From positions 1 to 12,660 of the forward strand of contig JAQZBT010000054.1 of assembly GCA_029237755.1 (NCBI GenBank): a stretch of 12,660 nt of DNA. Reading direction: 5' to 3'. Source of the DNA: Candidatus Saccharimonadota bacterium (GTDB lineage Bacteria > Patescibacteriota > Saccharimonadia > UBA4664). Numbering within the stretch: the first letter of the stretch is position 1; each line of letters starts with the position of its first letter. The notes beneath the pieces were generated by a model. It was not told the origin of the DNA. It was given only the letters and a program-made list of their open reading frames with translations, and searched no databases. This document shows, in pieces, positions 6,433-12,660 of the stretch. Made by a program: the position numbers and the translations under genes.

Positions 6433-7362
6433 TTAACGCGCACCAACTAGTGCCGGCAAAAACACCTCCGCCACCATACACCGCACGCTCCCGCCGCCCA
6501 CGGCCTGGATCGTCGGTACCGCCACCGGCAGCAAAGTCTTGTCCCGCCCCAGCACCTTCCGCTGAGCCGGCGTAAACGCGTCATAGGCCGACTTCGACAG
6601 CAGCAAACACCGCTCTCCGGAACCATTTGCCAGCTCAATTACATTCCCACAATACGCATCTAGCTGCGCAAATGTTATGTCCACTACCTCGTGCCCCGTC
6701 CGCTCGAGACTGGCCACCAGCTCCCGCCGTTGCGCCGCCCGCACCGCCTCCAGACACACCACTGCCGTCGTAGACTGCACGCCCATCATGACGTTGGTGT
6801 GGTAGATCGGTGTCCCATGCTCGTCAAACGCCTGAAACAACACCGGCTCATAGCCCAGCTCCAGCACATGCCGTTCAAACAGCTTCCCGTCACACCGCAC
6901 CGACTCGCAGGCGTATGCCACCTTATTACCGTGGTCAAACACCATCGCACCCGTGCTCTCGAGAAACCGCCCTTTATCCTCCGCAGCCGTTAGATCCTCC
7001 ACGCCGCTAATCTCAAACCGCTCCCGTAACGCCTTCAGTACCCCGCGAGTCCGCTCCACGCGCCGGCTCTCCGTCGCCATCGGATACAAAAACACCCGCC
7101 CGTCCGGCCACATCGATATCCAATTATTGGGATACACGCCGTTCGGACGCGGCACCCCGTCCGACTCTGTATGCGCCACGACATCCACGCCAAACTCACG
7201 CAAAGCCGCAAACAGCGTATGCCACTCCGCCATCGCCTCAGCCCGCGCCTTCGCCGCGCTCTCATTTAGATGATGCTGAAACTTATTGTCTTTGGCTGTC
7301 TGTTCATCAAAACCAAACGTATTTGGCTCAATCATCAAGACAGCAGAAGCTATTAGGCTCAT
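6433..7362 (-). CDS. ctlX: CtlX-family citrulline hydrolase (amidinotransferase fold)
   Basis: A 309-residue member of the guanidino-group-modifying superfamily, closest by eye to CtlX proteins, which take part in citrulline use. The typical start is present (VLMIEPNTFGFDEQTAKDN), then GVYPNNWIS (75-83), the acidic motif LESTGAMVFD (134-143), the catalytic-type histidine in YHTNVMM (His188), and the cysteine in GGGSVRC (Cys295) near the end. Length and motif order agree with an intact cytosolic enzyme. Known relatives (arginine deiminase, agmatine deiminase) use the same Cys/His/acidic set, so the exact substrate is not certain. It lies 13 bases behind corA on the same strand and is probably co-transcribed. 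No good Shine-Dalgarno precedes ATG 7362, so translation may depend on ribosomes arriving from corA. It converges with the ATPase operon across only 22 bases. Confidence 0.85.
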   Translation of the reverse strand: MSLIASAVLMIEPNTFGFDEQTAKDNKFQHHLNESAAKARAEAMAEWHTLFAALREFGVDVVAHTESDGVPRPNGVYPNNWISMWPDGRVFLYPMATESRRVERTRGVLKALRERFEISGVEDLTAAEDKGRFLESTGAMVFDHGNKVAYACESVRCDGKLFERHVLELGYEPVLFQAFDEHGTPIYHTNVMMGVQSTTAVVCLEAVRAAQRRELVASLERTGHEVVDITFAQLDAYCGNVIELANGSGERCLLLSKSAYDAFTPAQRKVLGRDKTLLPVAVPTIQAVGGGSVRCMVAEVFLPALVGAR

Positions 7363-7375
7363 GCTTAGATTATAT

Positions 7376-8302
7376 CTATATCCAGCGTTTGCGGTATAGG
7401 AGGTAGAGCGCCAAGCTCATAATCAGGATAGTCGTCACCACGATCACCGCGATCGCCCAACTGGTACCCTCACCCGGCACGGGCACATTCATACCAAACA
7501 TCGAAAACACGATCGTCGGAATCGTCAGGATTACCGTCAATGTCGTGAGCACGCCCACGCGCCGGTTCAGGTTGTTGGTCATGATGTTGGAGTAGGCCTC
7601 GCGGATGTTCACGATCGTGCGCAGGCTCGACCGCGAAGACTCACCGAGCTGCCGCGTATCCTGCACCAGGTCCTCGATCAGGTCCCGGTCCTCTTCATGG
7701 AACTTCAGCAGGTACCGCCCGCCCAGCAGCTGCTGCAACAGCAGGTTCGCCGGTACCAGGTCCGCCAAAAACGAGTTCAACGCGTCTTCCACCACCACGA
7801 ACTGCACGAAGTCGCGGTTATTGACGTTCGACACGTTCAACCGTCCCCGCACGCTGCGGATCTGCCGGTCGATAAACTTCAAATTCATCTGGTAGCTCGC
7901 CACCAGGTGGTTCAGCAGCACCAGCAAAAGCTTGGCCCGCTGGGTGGTCACTACATCAACTGAGCTCATCAGCTTCTCAAAGTTGGGCAGCGCATGCCGG
8001 GAAATTGTCGCAACAAAGTTAGGCCCAACAGCCACCAGCACAGGATCGGTCTCGACCGTGTCACCCTGACGGATCGCATACCTCATGTAGACGTACGAGA
8101 TATCTTCCTCCACCTCGATGCGCGGAATCTCATCCGGGTCGAGGGCGTCATCCAATAGCTCGGGATCGAGTTTGTACTGCTCCTGCAAGAGATTGCGTTC
8201 CTCACGGTTCGGCGCCTCCACATGGATCCAAGCCCCGGTCCGGAACTCTTCGAGCTTCTTCAGTTTTCCTTCGCGCACGCTGCGGTAGTAGTAGGTGATC
8301 AT
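7376..8302 (-). CDS. corA: CorA-type magnesium/divalent cation channel
   Basis: A 308-residue CorA/MIT-family protein of the inner membrane that lets Mg2+ (or Co2+/Ni2+) into the cell as a pentamer. The N-terminal cytosolic domain is followed by the long helical stalk (NREAYSNIMTNNLNRRVG region reads IREAYSNIMTNN), a first membrane helix around 249-268, the signature GMN at 270-272 within MFGMNVP, and a second helix at about 282-303. It ends in the basic tail YRKRWI, as expected on the inner side. Length is normal. The start is ATG 8302-8300, with AGGAAG eight bases upstream. It is the first gene of a two-gene minus-strand unit with ctlX and diverges from the SDR gene across 228 bases. I did not find a convincing promoter for it. 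Confidence 0.92.
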   Translation of the reverse strand: MITYYYRSVREGKLKKLEEFRTGAWIHVEAPNREERNLLQEQYKLDPELLDDALDPDEIPRIEVEEDISYVYMRYAIRQGDTVETDPVLVAVGPNFVATISRHALPNFEKLMSSVDVVTTQRAKLLLVLLNHLVASYQMNLKFIDRQIRSVRGRLNVSNVNNRDFVQFVVVEDALNSFLADLVPANLLLQQLLGGRYLLKFHEEDRDLIEDLVQDTRQLGESSRSSLRTIVNIREAYSNIMTNNLNRRVGVLTTLTVILTIPTIVFSMFGMNVPVPGEGTSWAIAVIVVTTILIMSLALYLLYRKRWI

Positions 8303-8375
8303 GGTTAGATCTTCCTATTTATCGGGCAATATTAATCATTGCGCGCCAAGCGTCTGGGGGCGCAACAGGTGAGAT

Positions 8376-8384
8376 TGATATAAT
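8376..8384 (+). promoter_or_regulatory. Extended -10 promoter for the SDR gene
   Basis: TGATATAAT (8376-8384) contains a perfect TATAAT with the extended TG-N element, which compensates for the lack of a recognisable -35 box 17 bases upstream. A start near 8391 would give a leader of about 140 nt before the SDR start. It lies in the divergent corA/SDR interval (8303-8530), where I see no other gene. Confidence 0.45.
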
Positions 8385-8530
8385 TATCCACTCTGGGGCC
8401 CGTTTTGTCCAGCATAACCGGATTACAATGACCAAATTATGGCCTTTCCATGGCCAGAGTTTGGTCCCATCGCCAATGCCCCCGCTGCACCGGTTTCCAT
8501 ATAGTGACTGGGATACAGGAGGACACTACG

Positions 8531-9568
8531 ATGAAACAACTACATGATAAGGTCGTCGTCATCACCGGCGCCACTTCCGGAATTGGCCGCGCCACCGCCG
8601 AAGAATTTGCCCGCCAGGGCGCCAAAGTCGTAATTGCCGGCCGTGACGCCGACGCGCTCAAGGAGACCAAAACCGCTCTCGAAACAGCCGAAGAGGCCGA
8701 AGTCCTGCCCGTCGTCTGCGACGTCACTCAAGAAGAGCAAGTCGAACGCCTGGCCAACCGCGCTGAAGAGGCCTACGGCCACATCGACGTCTGGGTCAAC
8801 AACGCCGGCGTCGCCATGTTCGCCAAGTTTGACGAGTCGCCCTCAGACGACTTCCGCCAGGTCATGGAGACCGACTACTTCGGCTATGTCTATGGCGCCC
8901 GCGCCGCCATCCGCCGCTTCAAGACCCAGGGTCACGGCACGCTCATCAACGTCGACTCGGTCGAAGGCATCGCGCCCAAGCCCTACCACTCCGCCTACTC
9001 CGCCGCCAAGCACGCCGTCCGCGCCCTCGCCTCGAGCATGCGCATGGAGCTAGCCCTCGACGGCCTCAAAAACATCCACGTCTGCACCGTCATGCCGGCC
9101 TCGGTCGACACCCCGCTCTTTGCCCACGCCGCCAACTACACCGGCCAAGGCGTCACCGCCCCCAGTACTTCTGCCCAACCCGCTCAAGTCGCGCGTACCA
9201 TCGTGGGCCTGGTGACCAAGCCTCAGCGCGAGGTCATCATGGGACCGCAGGCCAAGAAGTCGGTCTTCGAGTACATGTTTATGCCCAAGATGTACGAGAA
9301 CAAGCACGCCAACCGCTTCCCCAACCGCCATCTCTCCAGCGACCAGACCATGCCGGGGCAGGGGAACTTGTACGAAGCCACCGGCCCGCACTCCATCCTG
9401 GGTGGATGGGGCAAAGAGCGCGCCCAGGCCCTCAACGCCGCCAAGCCCTGGTTTGCATTGGCCGGGGTGGTCGTCGCTATCGGCGGCCTCGCCACGTTGC
9501 TGTTCTGGCCCGGTCAAGACCGCGCCGGCAAGCTTCTGAAGCTGGCGACTGCACCGATTCGCAAATAA
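8531..9568 (+). CDS. Short-chain dehydrogenase/reductase with C-terminal membrane segment
   Basis: A 345-residue SDR-family NAD(P)-dependent oxidoreductase. The start at ATG 8531 is fixed by AGGAGGA (8517-8523), 7 bases away. The longer frame from 8450 has no such site. The Rossmann motif TGATSGIG (12-19), NNAG (90-93) and the catalytic set Ser143, Tyr156 and Lys160 (YSAAK) are all present. AGRD after the second strand suggests NADP preference. The conserved active-site Asn of many SDRs appears to be Asp115 (METDYFG). After the catalytic core (about 250 residues) there is an extra 90 residues ending in a hydrophobic stretch (WFALAGVVVAIGGLATLLFW, about 308-327) and a basic tail LLKLATAPIRK. 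The enzyme is therefore probably anchored in the membrane. The substrate is unknown. A strong terminator follows, and a remnant of the same 3' end lies at 12450-12488. Confidence 0.9.
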   Translation: MKQLHDKVVVITGATSGIGRATAEEFARQGAKVVIAGRDADALKETKTALETAEEAEVLPVVCDVTQEEQVERLANRAEEAYGHIDVWVNNAGVAMFAKFDESPSDDFRQVMETDYFGYVYGARAAIRRFKTQGHGTLINVDSVEGIAPKPYHSAYSAAKHAVRALASSMRMELALDGLKNIHVCTVMPASVDTPLFAHAANYTGQGVTAPSTSAQPAQVARTIVGLVTKPQREVIMGPQAKKSVFEYMFMPKMYENKHANRFPNRHLSSDQTMPGQGNLYEATGPHSILGGWGKERAQALNAAKPWFALAGVVVAIGGLATLLFWPGQDRAGKLLKLATAPIRK

Positions 9569-9588
9569 ACACCATTCTGAACTCGCCC

Positions 9589-9619
9589 AAGCCCGGCCCA
9601 GCGCCGGGCTTATTTTGTT
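9589..9619 (+). terminator. Intrinsic terminator after the SDR gene
   Basis: AAGCCCGGC (9589-9597) pairs perfectly with GCCGGGCTT (9603-9611) across a 5-base loop, followed by ATTTTGTT. It ends the SDR transcript 20 bases after its stop. Confidence 0.85.
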
Positions 9620-9646
9620 GAATAACCGGGTCATTTATTTTATAAT
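9618..9646 (+). promoter_or_regulatory. Promoter of the MoxR-VWA operon
   Basis: TTGAAT (9618-9623) and a perfect TATAAT (9641-9646) are separated by exactly 17 bases, giving a start near 9653. It overlaps the tail of the SDR terminator, so MoxR-VWA is a separate transcription unit. Confidence 0.7.
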
Positions 9647-9681
9647 CGCAAAACTTGTGTGTAACAAACCAAGTCCGACAT

Positions 9682-9701
9682 AGCGGCCCGTGACGGCCGC
9701 T
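9682..9701 (+). promoter_or_regulatory. GC-rich inverted repeat in the moxR leader
   Basis: AGCGGCC (9682-9688) and GGCCGCT (9695-9701) are perfect complements around a 6-base loop. The repeat sits about 30 bases after the predicted start and 21 bases before the ATG. It could be an mRNA hairpin or a protein-binding site. There is no T run, so it is not a terminator. Confidence 0.45.
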
Positions 9702-9722
9702 CGTACCGATTGGAGTAGTAAG

Positions 9723-11267
9723 ATGAGCGACGACAGCAACGCCGCCCTCAGCGACGACAGCTCGTCCAAGGTTGTTCCGGCCGGCGGTCTCGCCGTAGCC
9801 GATTCAGAGGCCGACGCCGGACCCCCGTCCGACGACGCCACTGAGGCGCCCGACGCCGTCACCGGACCCCCGTCCGAAGACGCTGCCGAGACCACCTCTA
9901 CCGAGGACGCCACTGGCACCACCCCAGCCGCACCCGCTCCGGACCCGCAAGACGCCGGCGCCGCAGACCCAGCCGACTTCGACGGGCTGCAGCACGGCTT
10001 CCTCGACCTCGATGAGGACGAACCCAAGCCCGTACTCGGCCACGAGATCGACTGGGACCGCGTCAAAAGAGTGGCCGCCGACCTGAACGCGATCGTCGAC
10101 GAGATGAACGTCTTGTTCCCGGAGCGCCGCGACGTCAACGAAATGATTCGTCGCGCCCTCCTCTCACGGGAACACATCATCATCTATGGCGAGTCCGGCA
10201 CCGGCAAGACCAACCTGGTAGACACCTGGCTCGATTGCATCAAGGGCTTGAGGCCGCAAGACTACTTCCGGATGATGATCACCAAGTCAACCACCGAAAG
10301 TGAGGTCTACGGTCCGATCAATCCCAAGACGCTGCGCGAAAAGGGCATCCTCTGGCGCGACAAGTTCGGGACCTTGCTCGATTCGTTCTTCGCGAACATC
10401 GACGAGTTCCTCGACGGCGCCTCCTGGGTGCTACGCGGCACCTTGGGCCCGTTGAACGAGCGGCGGTACGAGCGCGGACGCCAACGCGAGCGTCTCCAAC
10501 TCCGTACCTGCTTCGCTTCGACCAACTGGTCCCCGCGCCGGCGCATCGAGGAGGCCGAAGAGCTCATAGCGGTCCTCGACCGCTTCCTCTTCCACGCCAC
10601 GGTGCACCGCCTCAAGGAGGTCGCCAGCCGTCTGCTGATGTACCGCAAGTTCCGGCGCAACGTGAAGCCGGAGTCGAGCGTCTCGTTCGCAGACCTCGAC
10701 TACGTCTCGTGGATCGTGACTTCACCGGCCGACCAGTTGTCCGACACTTTGCTCGTCACCTTCGACGAAGTCATCGTGGAGATTCGGAAGCACTGGGAAA
10801 GCCAGAAGGTGGCTTGGAAGCCCATCACCGACCGGACGCTCAACAAGTTGTTGCAGCAGGTCGAGGCCAATGCCCTCATCAACGGACGCTACGAAGCGAT
10901 TCCGGAGGACATCCTCGCCATCCGGTGGGCCGTCTGCGAAGGCGGTAAGCCGGAGCAGTTCGAGGCCTTCGACCGCATCGCGGGCCCGATCATCCAGAGG
11001 GCTACCGAGGCCATGATCACGAATCCGGACCAGAACGCCAGGCAACTGCTCGAGAAGTATGAGCAAGACCTGCCGCCCTTCGTGGAAGACCACAGCCCCG
11101 AGGGTCTGGTCAATCTCTGGCGCAAGCTCGGCGACACCCAGCTGGAAGTGCAGAAGATCAACCCGCAACTCGAGCTCACGAAGCAGAAGAAGCGGGAGAT
11201 CCTGGAACGCATCACCAACCTGATCAGCAACGTCCAGAACGAGATCGCACATCCGACCCAGAAGTGA
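9723..11267 (+). CDS. MoxR-family AAA+ ATPase, RavA-like
   Basis: A 514-residue single AAA+ ATPase of the MoxR group. ATG 9723 is chosen over the in-frame GTG at 9690 because GGAG lies 7 bases upstream. Residues 1-100 are acidic, Pro/Ala/Thr-rich and probably disordered, with a duplicated GPPS(D/E)DA motif. The ATPase core has Walker A GESGTGKT (156-163), EVYGPINPKTLREKG (compare the EVFGP segment of RavA), Walker B FFANIDE (222-228), LGPLNERRY, sensor 1 in CFASTNW (Asn268) and VLDRFLFH (Arg287). The C-terminus is helical and charged. MoxR proteins work with VWA proteins as chaperones that insert cofactors or mature complexes, and RavA-ViaA acts on respiratory enzymes. The VWA gene follows after 9 bases. 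The long acidic N-terminal tail is not typical of the family. Confidence 0.9.
   Translation: MSDDSNAALSDDSSSKVVPAGGLAVADSEADAGPPSDDATEAPDAVTGPPSEDAAETTSTEDATGTTPAAPAPDPQDAGAADPADFDGLQHGFLDLDEDEPKPVLGHEIDWDRVKRVAADLNAIVDEMNVLFPERRDVNEMIRRALLSREHIIIYGESGTGKTNLVDTWLDCIKGLRPQDYFRMMITKSTTESEVYGPINPKTLREKGILWRDKFGTLLDSFFANIDEFLDGASWVLRGTLGPLNERRYERGRQRERLQLRTCFASTNWSPRRRIEEAEELIAVLDRFLFHATVHRLKEVASRLLMYRKFRRNVKPESSVSFADLDYVSWIVTSPADQLSDTLLVTFDEVIVEIRKHWESQKVAWKPITDRTLNKLLQQVEANALINGRYEAIPEDILAIRWAVCEGGKPEQFEAFDRIAGPIIQRATEAMITNPDQNARQLLEKYEQDLPPFVEDHSPEGLVNLWRKLGDTQLEVQKINPQLELTKQKKREILERITNLISNVQNEIAHPTQK
9817..9877 (+). repeat. Short direct repeat in the moxR N-terminal coding region
   Basis: CCGGACCCCCGTCCGA occurs at 9817-9832 and again at 9862-9877, exactly 45 bases (15 codons) apart, and encodes the repeated GPPS(D/E) segment. 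This suggests expansion of the disordered tail by in-frame duplication. Confidence 0.7.
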
Positions 11268-11273
11268 GGTGAT
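11266..11273 (+). promoter_or_regulatory. Extended Shine-Dalgarno deciding the VWA start
   Basis: GAGGTGAT matches eight consecutive bases of the ideal anti-SD complement. It overlaps the moxR stop and lies just upstream of ATG 11277, so this start is preferred over GTG 11269 and ATG 11272. Confidence 0.65.
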
Positions 11274-11276
11274 GAG

Positions 11277-12297
11277 ATGGACCCGATTACTGCCCTCCTG
11301 GTGGCGCTCGCTGCAGCTGCCGCCGCGGCGGGCGTCGCCTATCTCGTCAGGAGGCTGTGGCGCAAGATTACCGGAGCAGACCTGCCGGAGCCGGCACCAC
11401 CCCCGCCCGAACCGCCGCCCCCACCGCCCGAGGAACAAGAGCCGTCATGGCTCGAACAACTCGAGAGGGGTAGCCCAACTCCTGCTTGAGCAGGCGGGCA
11501 AGGCTCATCTCCAGCCCCAGGCTGCCCTGGAAGACCAGGAAGCCATCCGGGAAATCGCCAGCGAAATCCCGGAACTGGCCCTGCAAATCATGGGGGTGGC
11601 CTCCAAGCTGGTGTCCGAGCAGTTCGAAGCCATCGATCTGCAAACCCGCGTCGCTCGAGAACCGGTCGTCTATCCCACCGGCTTCCCGGAAATCGAACGG
11701 ATGTCTGACCTCAGTCAGATCGCCGACGTCATTCCGGACCAGCTGGGACTAGACAACGAACAGTTCGAAGCAGCGCTGGTGGGCGACGAGCTGCTGGTCA
11801 TGAGGTTCTACGACTTCGTGATCTCACTCAAGCGCATCGTGCTGCTGATCGACGTATCGGGCTCGATGGACGAGTTCATGGGCGATCTCAAACGCACCGT
11901 CTGGGCCCTTGGTGTAGCACTCCAGCTCCTCCTCCGGGCGAAGCGAGGCGAAGCCCATTTCACCATCCGGTTCTTCGATGGCACTACCCACCAAAAGCGG
12001 GTCGTCGAAACACCGGAGCAGGCCGACGAGCTCATCGCTCTGCTCCTCCAGACCGTCTCCTCCGGTGGCGGCACCGATATCCAGTTGGCCATCATGACCG
12101 GCTGCGAGGATATCCACGAGGAAGAGGTGCAAGCCGAGCATTCCGATATCCTAGTGATAACGGACGGCGAGTCACCAATCGACGAGGAGCAAGTCAGGTC
12201 CGCACTGGGCGACGACATCCGTCTGCACGTCGCGCTCATCGCCAAACAGTCCGAGGTACTCAAGGGCCTCGCGACTTCCTACCGCGAATACAACTAA
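11277..12297 (+). CDS. Membrane-anchored VWA-domain protein (MoxR partner), split by a +1 frameshift
   Basis: The protein is read in two frames. Frame one (11277-11489) gives MDPITALLVALAAAAAAAG as a membrane helix (about 5-24), a basic stop-transfer LVRRLWRK, then a proline/glutamate-rich linker and SWLEQLER, and stops at TGA 11487. Frame two is open from 11269 to TAA 12297 and makes sense from VAQLLLEQAGKAHLQ onward. Removing one G from GGGG (11467-11470) joins them into a continuous helix and a 339-residue protein. The VWA domain has a complete metal-ion site: DVSGS (192-196), Thr266 in GGGTD, and Asp296 in ITDGE. It resembles ViaA/CoxE-type MoxR partners, which bind metal and target proteins. 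It is shorter than ViaA and, unlike it, has an N-terminal anchor. It is co-transcribed with the MoxR gene. The upstream part of frame two (arginine- and proline-rich) is a shadow. Confidence 0.85.
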
Positions 12298-12310
12298 ACG
12301 GCGTATTCCC

Positions 12311-12350
12311 ACTCCCGCCAGGACCGAGTCCTGGCGGGAGTTGCGCTTTT
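12311..12350 (+). terminator. Strong intrinsic terminator after the VWA gene
   Basis: ACTCCCGCCAGGAC (12311-12324) pairs over 14 perfect base pairs with GTCCTGGCGGGAGT (12328-12341) across a CGA loop, and TTTT follows at 12347-12350. It ends the MoxR-VWA unit 13 bases after the stop. Confidence 0.9.
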
Positions 12351-12379
12351 CTGGGGAGTACCAGTGAATGAGAGCGACT

Positions 12380-12403
12380 ACTCCGGACGGGAGTCGAACC
12401 GCC
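12380..12403 (-). other. tRNA T-arm/acceptor-like fragment
   Basis: Read on the minus strand this contains GGTTCGACTCCC, the sequence typical of a tRNA T-arm, followed by CCGTCCGGAGT like a 3' acceptor half. The T-stem pairs only partly, no anticodon arm or matching 5' acceptor (ACTCCGG) is found nearby, and so no full tRNA is present. A flanking GACTAC/GTAGTC pair (12376-12381/12408-12413) may close a small hairpin. It may be a tRNA remnant or an integration scar. Confidence 0.3.
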
Positions 12404-12449
12404 GTACGTAGTCTTGAGACAGTAGATCGGCTCTAACAAGCATTATCAT

Positions 12450-12488
12450 CTGCTCTTGAAGCTGGCTACCACACCGATCCGTAAATAA
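12450..12488 (+). pseudogene. Remnant of a second SDR gene (last 11 codons)
   Basis: Codons 12453-12488 read LLKLATTPIRK and stop, against LLKLATAPIRK and stop at the end of the SDR gene. Over 12452-12488 and its counterpart at 9532-9568, about 30 of 37 bases match. Six of the seven differences are silent, and the only amino-acid change is Ala to Thr. That pattern means the copy diverged as a working gene before the rest was lost. Upstream of about 12450 the similarity ends, and an in-frame stop lies at 12423. The stop is followed by the bidirectional terminator. Confidence 0.7.
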
Positions 12489-12516
12489 AAAAGAGCCCCA
12501 ACCGGGGCTCTTTTTT
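12487..12516. terminator. Bidirectional intrinsic terminator
   Basis: AAAAAAGAGCCCC (12487-12499) pairs with GGGGCTCTTTTTT (12504-12516) around a 4-base loop. Six T follow the stem on either strand, so it can end the minus-strand gene to its right and anything coming from the left. It directly follows the SDR remnant and was probably that lost gene's terminator. Confidence 0.85.
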
Positions 12517-12660
12517 AGACTGCTACTTTTGGCCGCGGCATCACCACGCCGTCTGTCTCGCCGGCGTCATTCACTACGATGTCCACCACCTCGGCCTCAC
12601 CCGGAATGTCCACTCCGTACAACCGCTTCAAGGCTTCCAAAACTTTCTCGACACCCCGGT
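12515..12660 (-). CDS. C-terminal end of an unrecognised gene (5' truncated)
   Basis: On the minus strand an open frame enters from the right edge and ends at TAA (12517-12515), at the edge of the terminator stem's T run. About 47 residues are visible: GVEKVLEALKRLYGVDIPGE, then AEVVDIVVNDAGETDGVVMP and the end RPKVAV. The first part looks like a helix and the middle is acidic and valine-rich like a beta strand pair. No known motif is evident. Codon choice (G/C-rich third positions) and the correctly placed terminator support it as real. Function is unknown. Confidence 0.55.
   Translation of the reverse strand, partial: RGVEKVLEALKRLYGVDIPGEAEVVDIVVNDAGETDGVVMPRPKVAV

Noticed and set aside
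6418..6433. Small TCCG-AAAA-CGGA hairpin between the convergent genes
   Set aside because: Only four base pairs and a short T run. Too weak to claim as a terminator.
8383..8391. DnaA-box-like TTATCCACT in the corA/SDR interval
   Set aside because: One mismatch to the consensus, isolated, and overlapping the extended -10 element. There is no cluster of boxes or AT-rich unwinding region.
12370..12470. A complete tRNA gene on the minus strand
   Set aside because: No anticodon arm or 5' acceptor strand matches the T-arm-like segment, and its T-stem has mismatches.
1..12660. CRISPR arrays, rRNA genes or insertion sequences
   Set aside because: No regularly spaced repeats with unique spacers, no rRNA signatures and no transposase-like protein were seen.

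Overview
The window reads as bacterial chromosome (or an integrated element) of fairly high GC. It uses the standard code, purine-rich Shine-Dalgarno sites, tightly overlapping genes and clear intrinsic terminators. The taxon cannot be fixed from sequence alone. The coupling-ATPase family at 4316-6410, with its N-terminal domain followed by a VirD4/TraG-type pump, is one I associate with Patescibacteria (CPR) and some Firmicutes. A Patescibacteria-like host is therefore a weak inference.

Layout. (1) 1-182 is the 3' end of an unrecognised gene. (2) 183-709 has no convincing protein gene but is dense in signals: a promoter, a very hairpin-rich candidate small RNA of about 195 nt with its own UUCG-capped terminator, a perfect DnaA box, a second promoter straddled by a perfect 11-bp inverted repeat, and a folded mRNA leader. 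The leader has a cobalamin-riboswitch-like core and a hairpin that hides the ribosome site of the next gene. (3) 710-6410 is a four-gene operon in which every junction is a 4-base ATGA overlap: a large acidic protein, a ClpA/ClpB-like double AAA+ ATPase, a small acidic protein sharing a motif with the first, and a VirD4/TraG-like DNA-pump ATPase broken by a frameshift near 5650. (4) 6433-8302 on the minus strand carries corA (Mg2+ channel) followed by ctlX (citrulline hydrolase family). (5) 8531-9568 is a short-chain dehydrogenase with a C-terminal membrane segment. (6) 9723-12297 is a RavA-like MoxR AAA+ ATPase and a membrane-anchored von Willebrand A protein, the latter split by a +1 frameshift at a GGGG run, ending at a strong terminator. 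(7) 12351-12660 holds a tRNA T-arm-like scrap, an 11-codon remnant of a second copy of the SDR gene's 3' end, a bidirectional terminator, and the 3' end of a minus-strand gene.

How the genes may work together. The 710-6410 operon looks like a transfer or remodelling module: an unfoldase, a hexameric DNA pump and two acidic partner proteins, under unusually elaborate 5' RNA control. MoxR plus VWA is the known chaperone-like pairing (compare RavA-ViaA), here tethered to the membrane. It is bracketed by two copies of the SDR 3' end, which points to a past duplication followed by deletion.

The two frameshifts have the same sign and are the main quality caveat. They could be read errors, real decay, or in the VWA case recoding.
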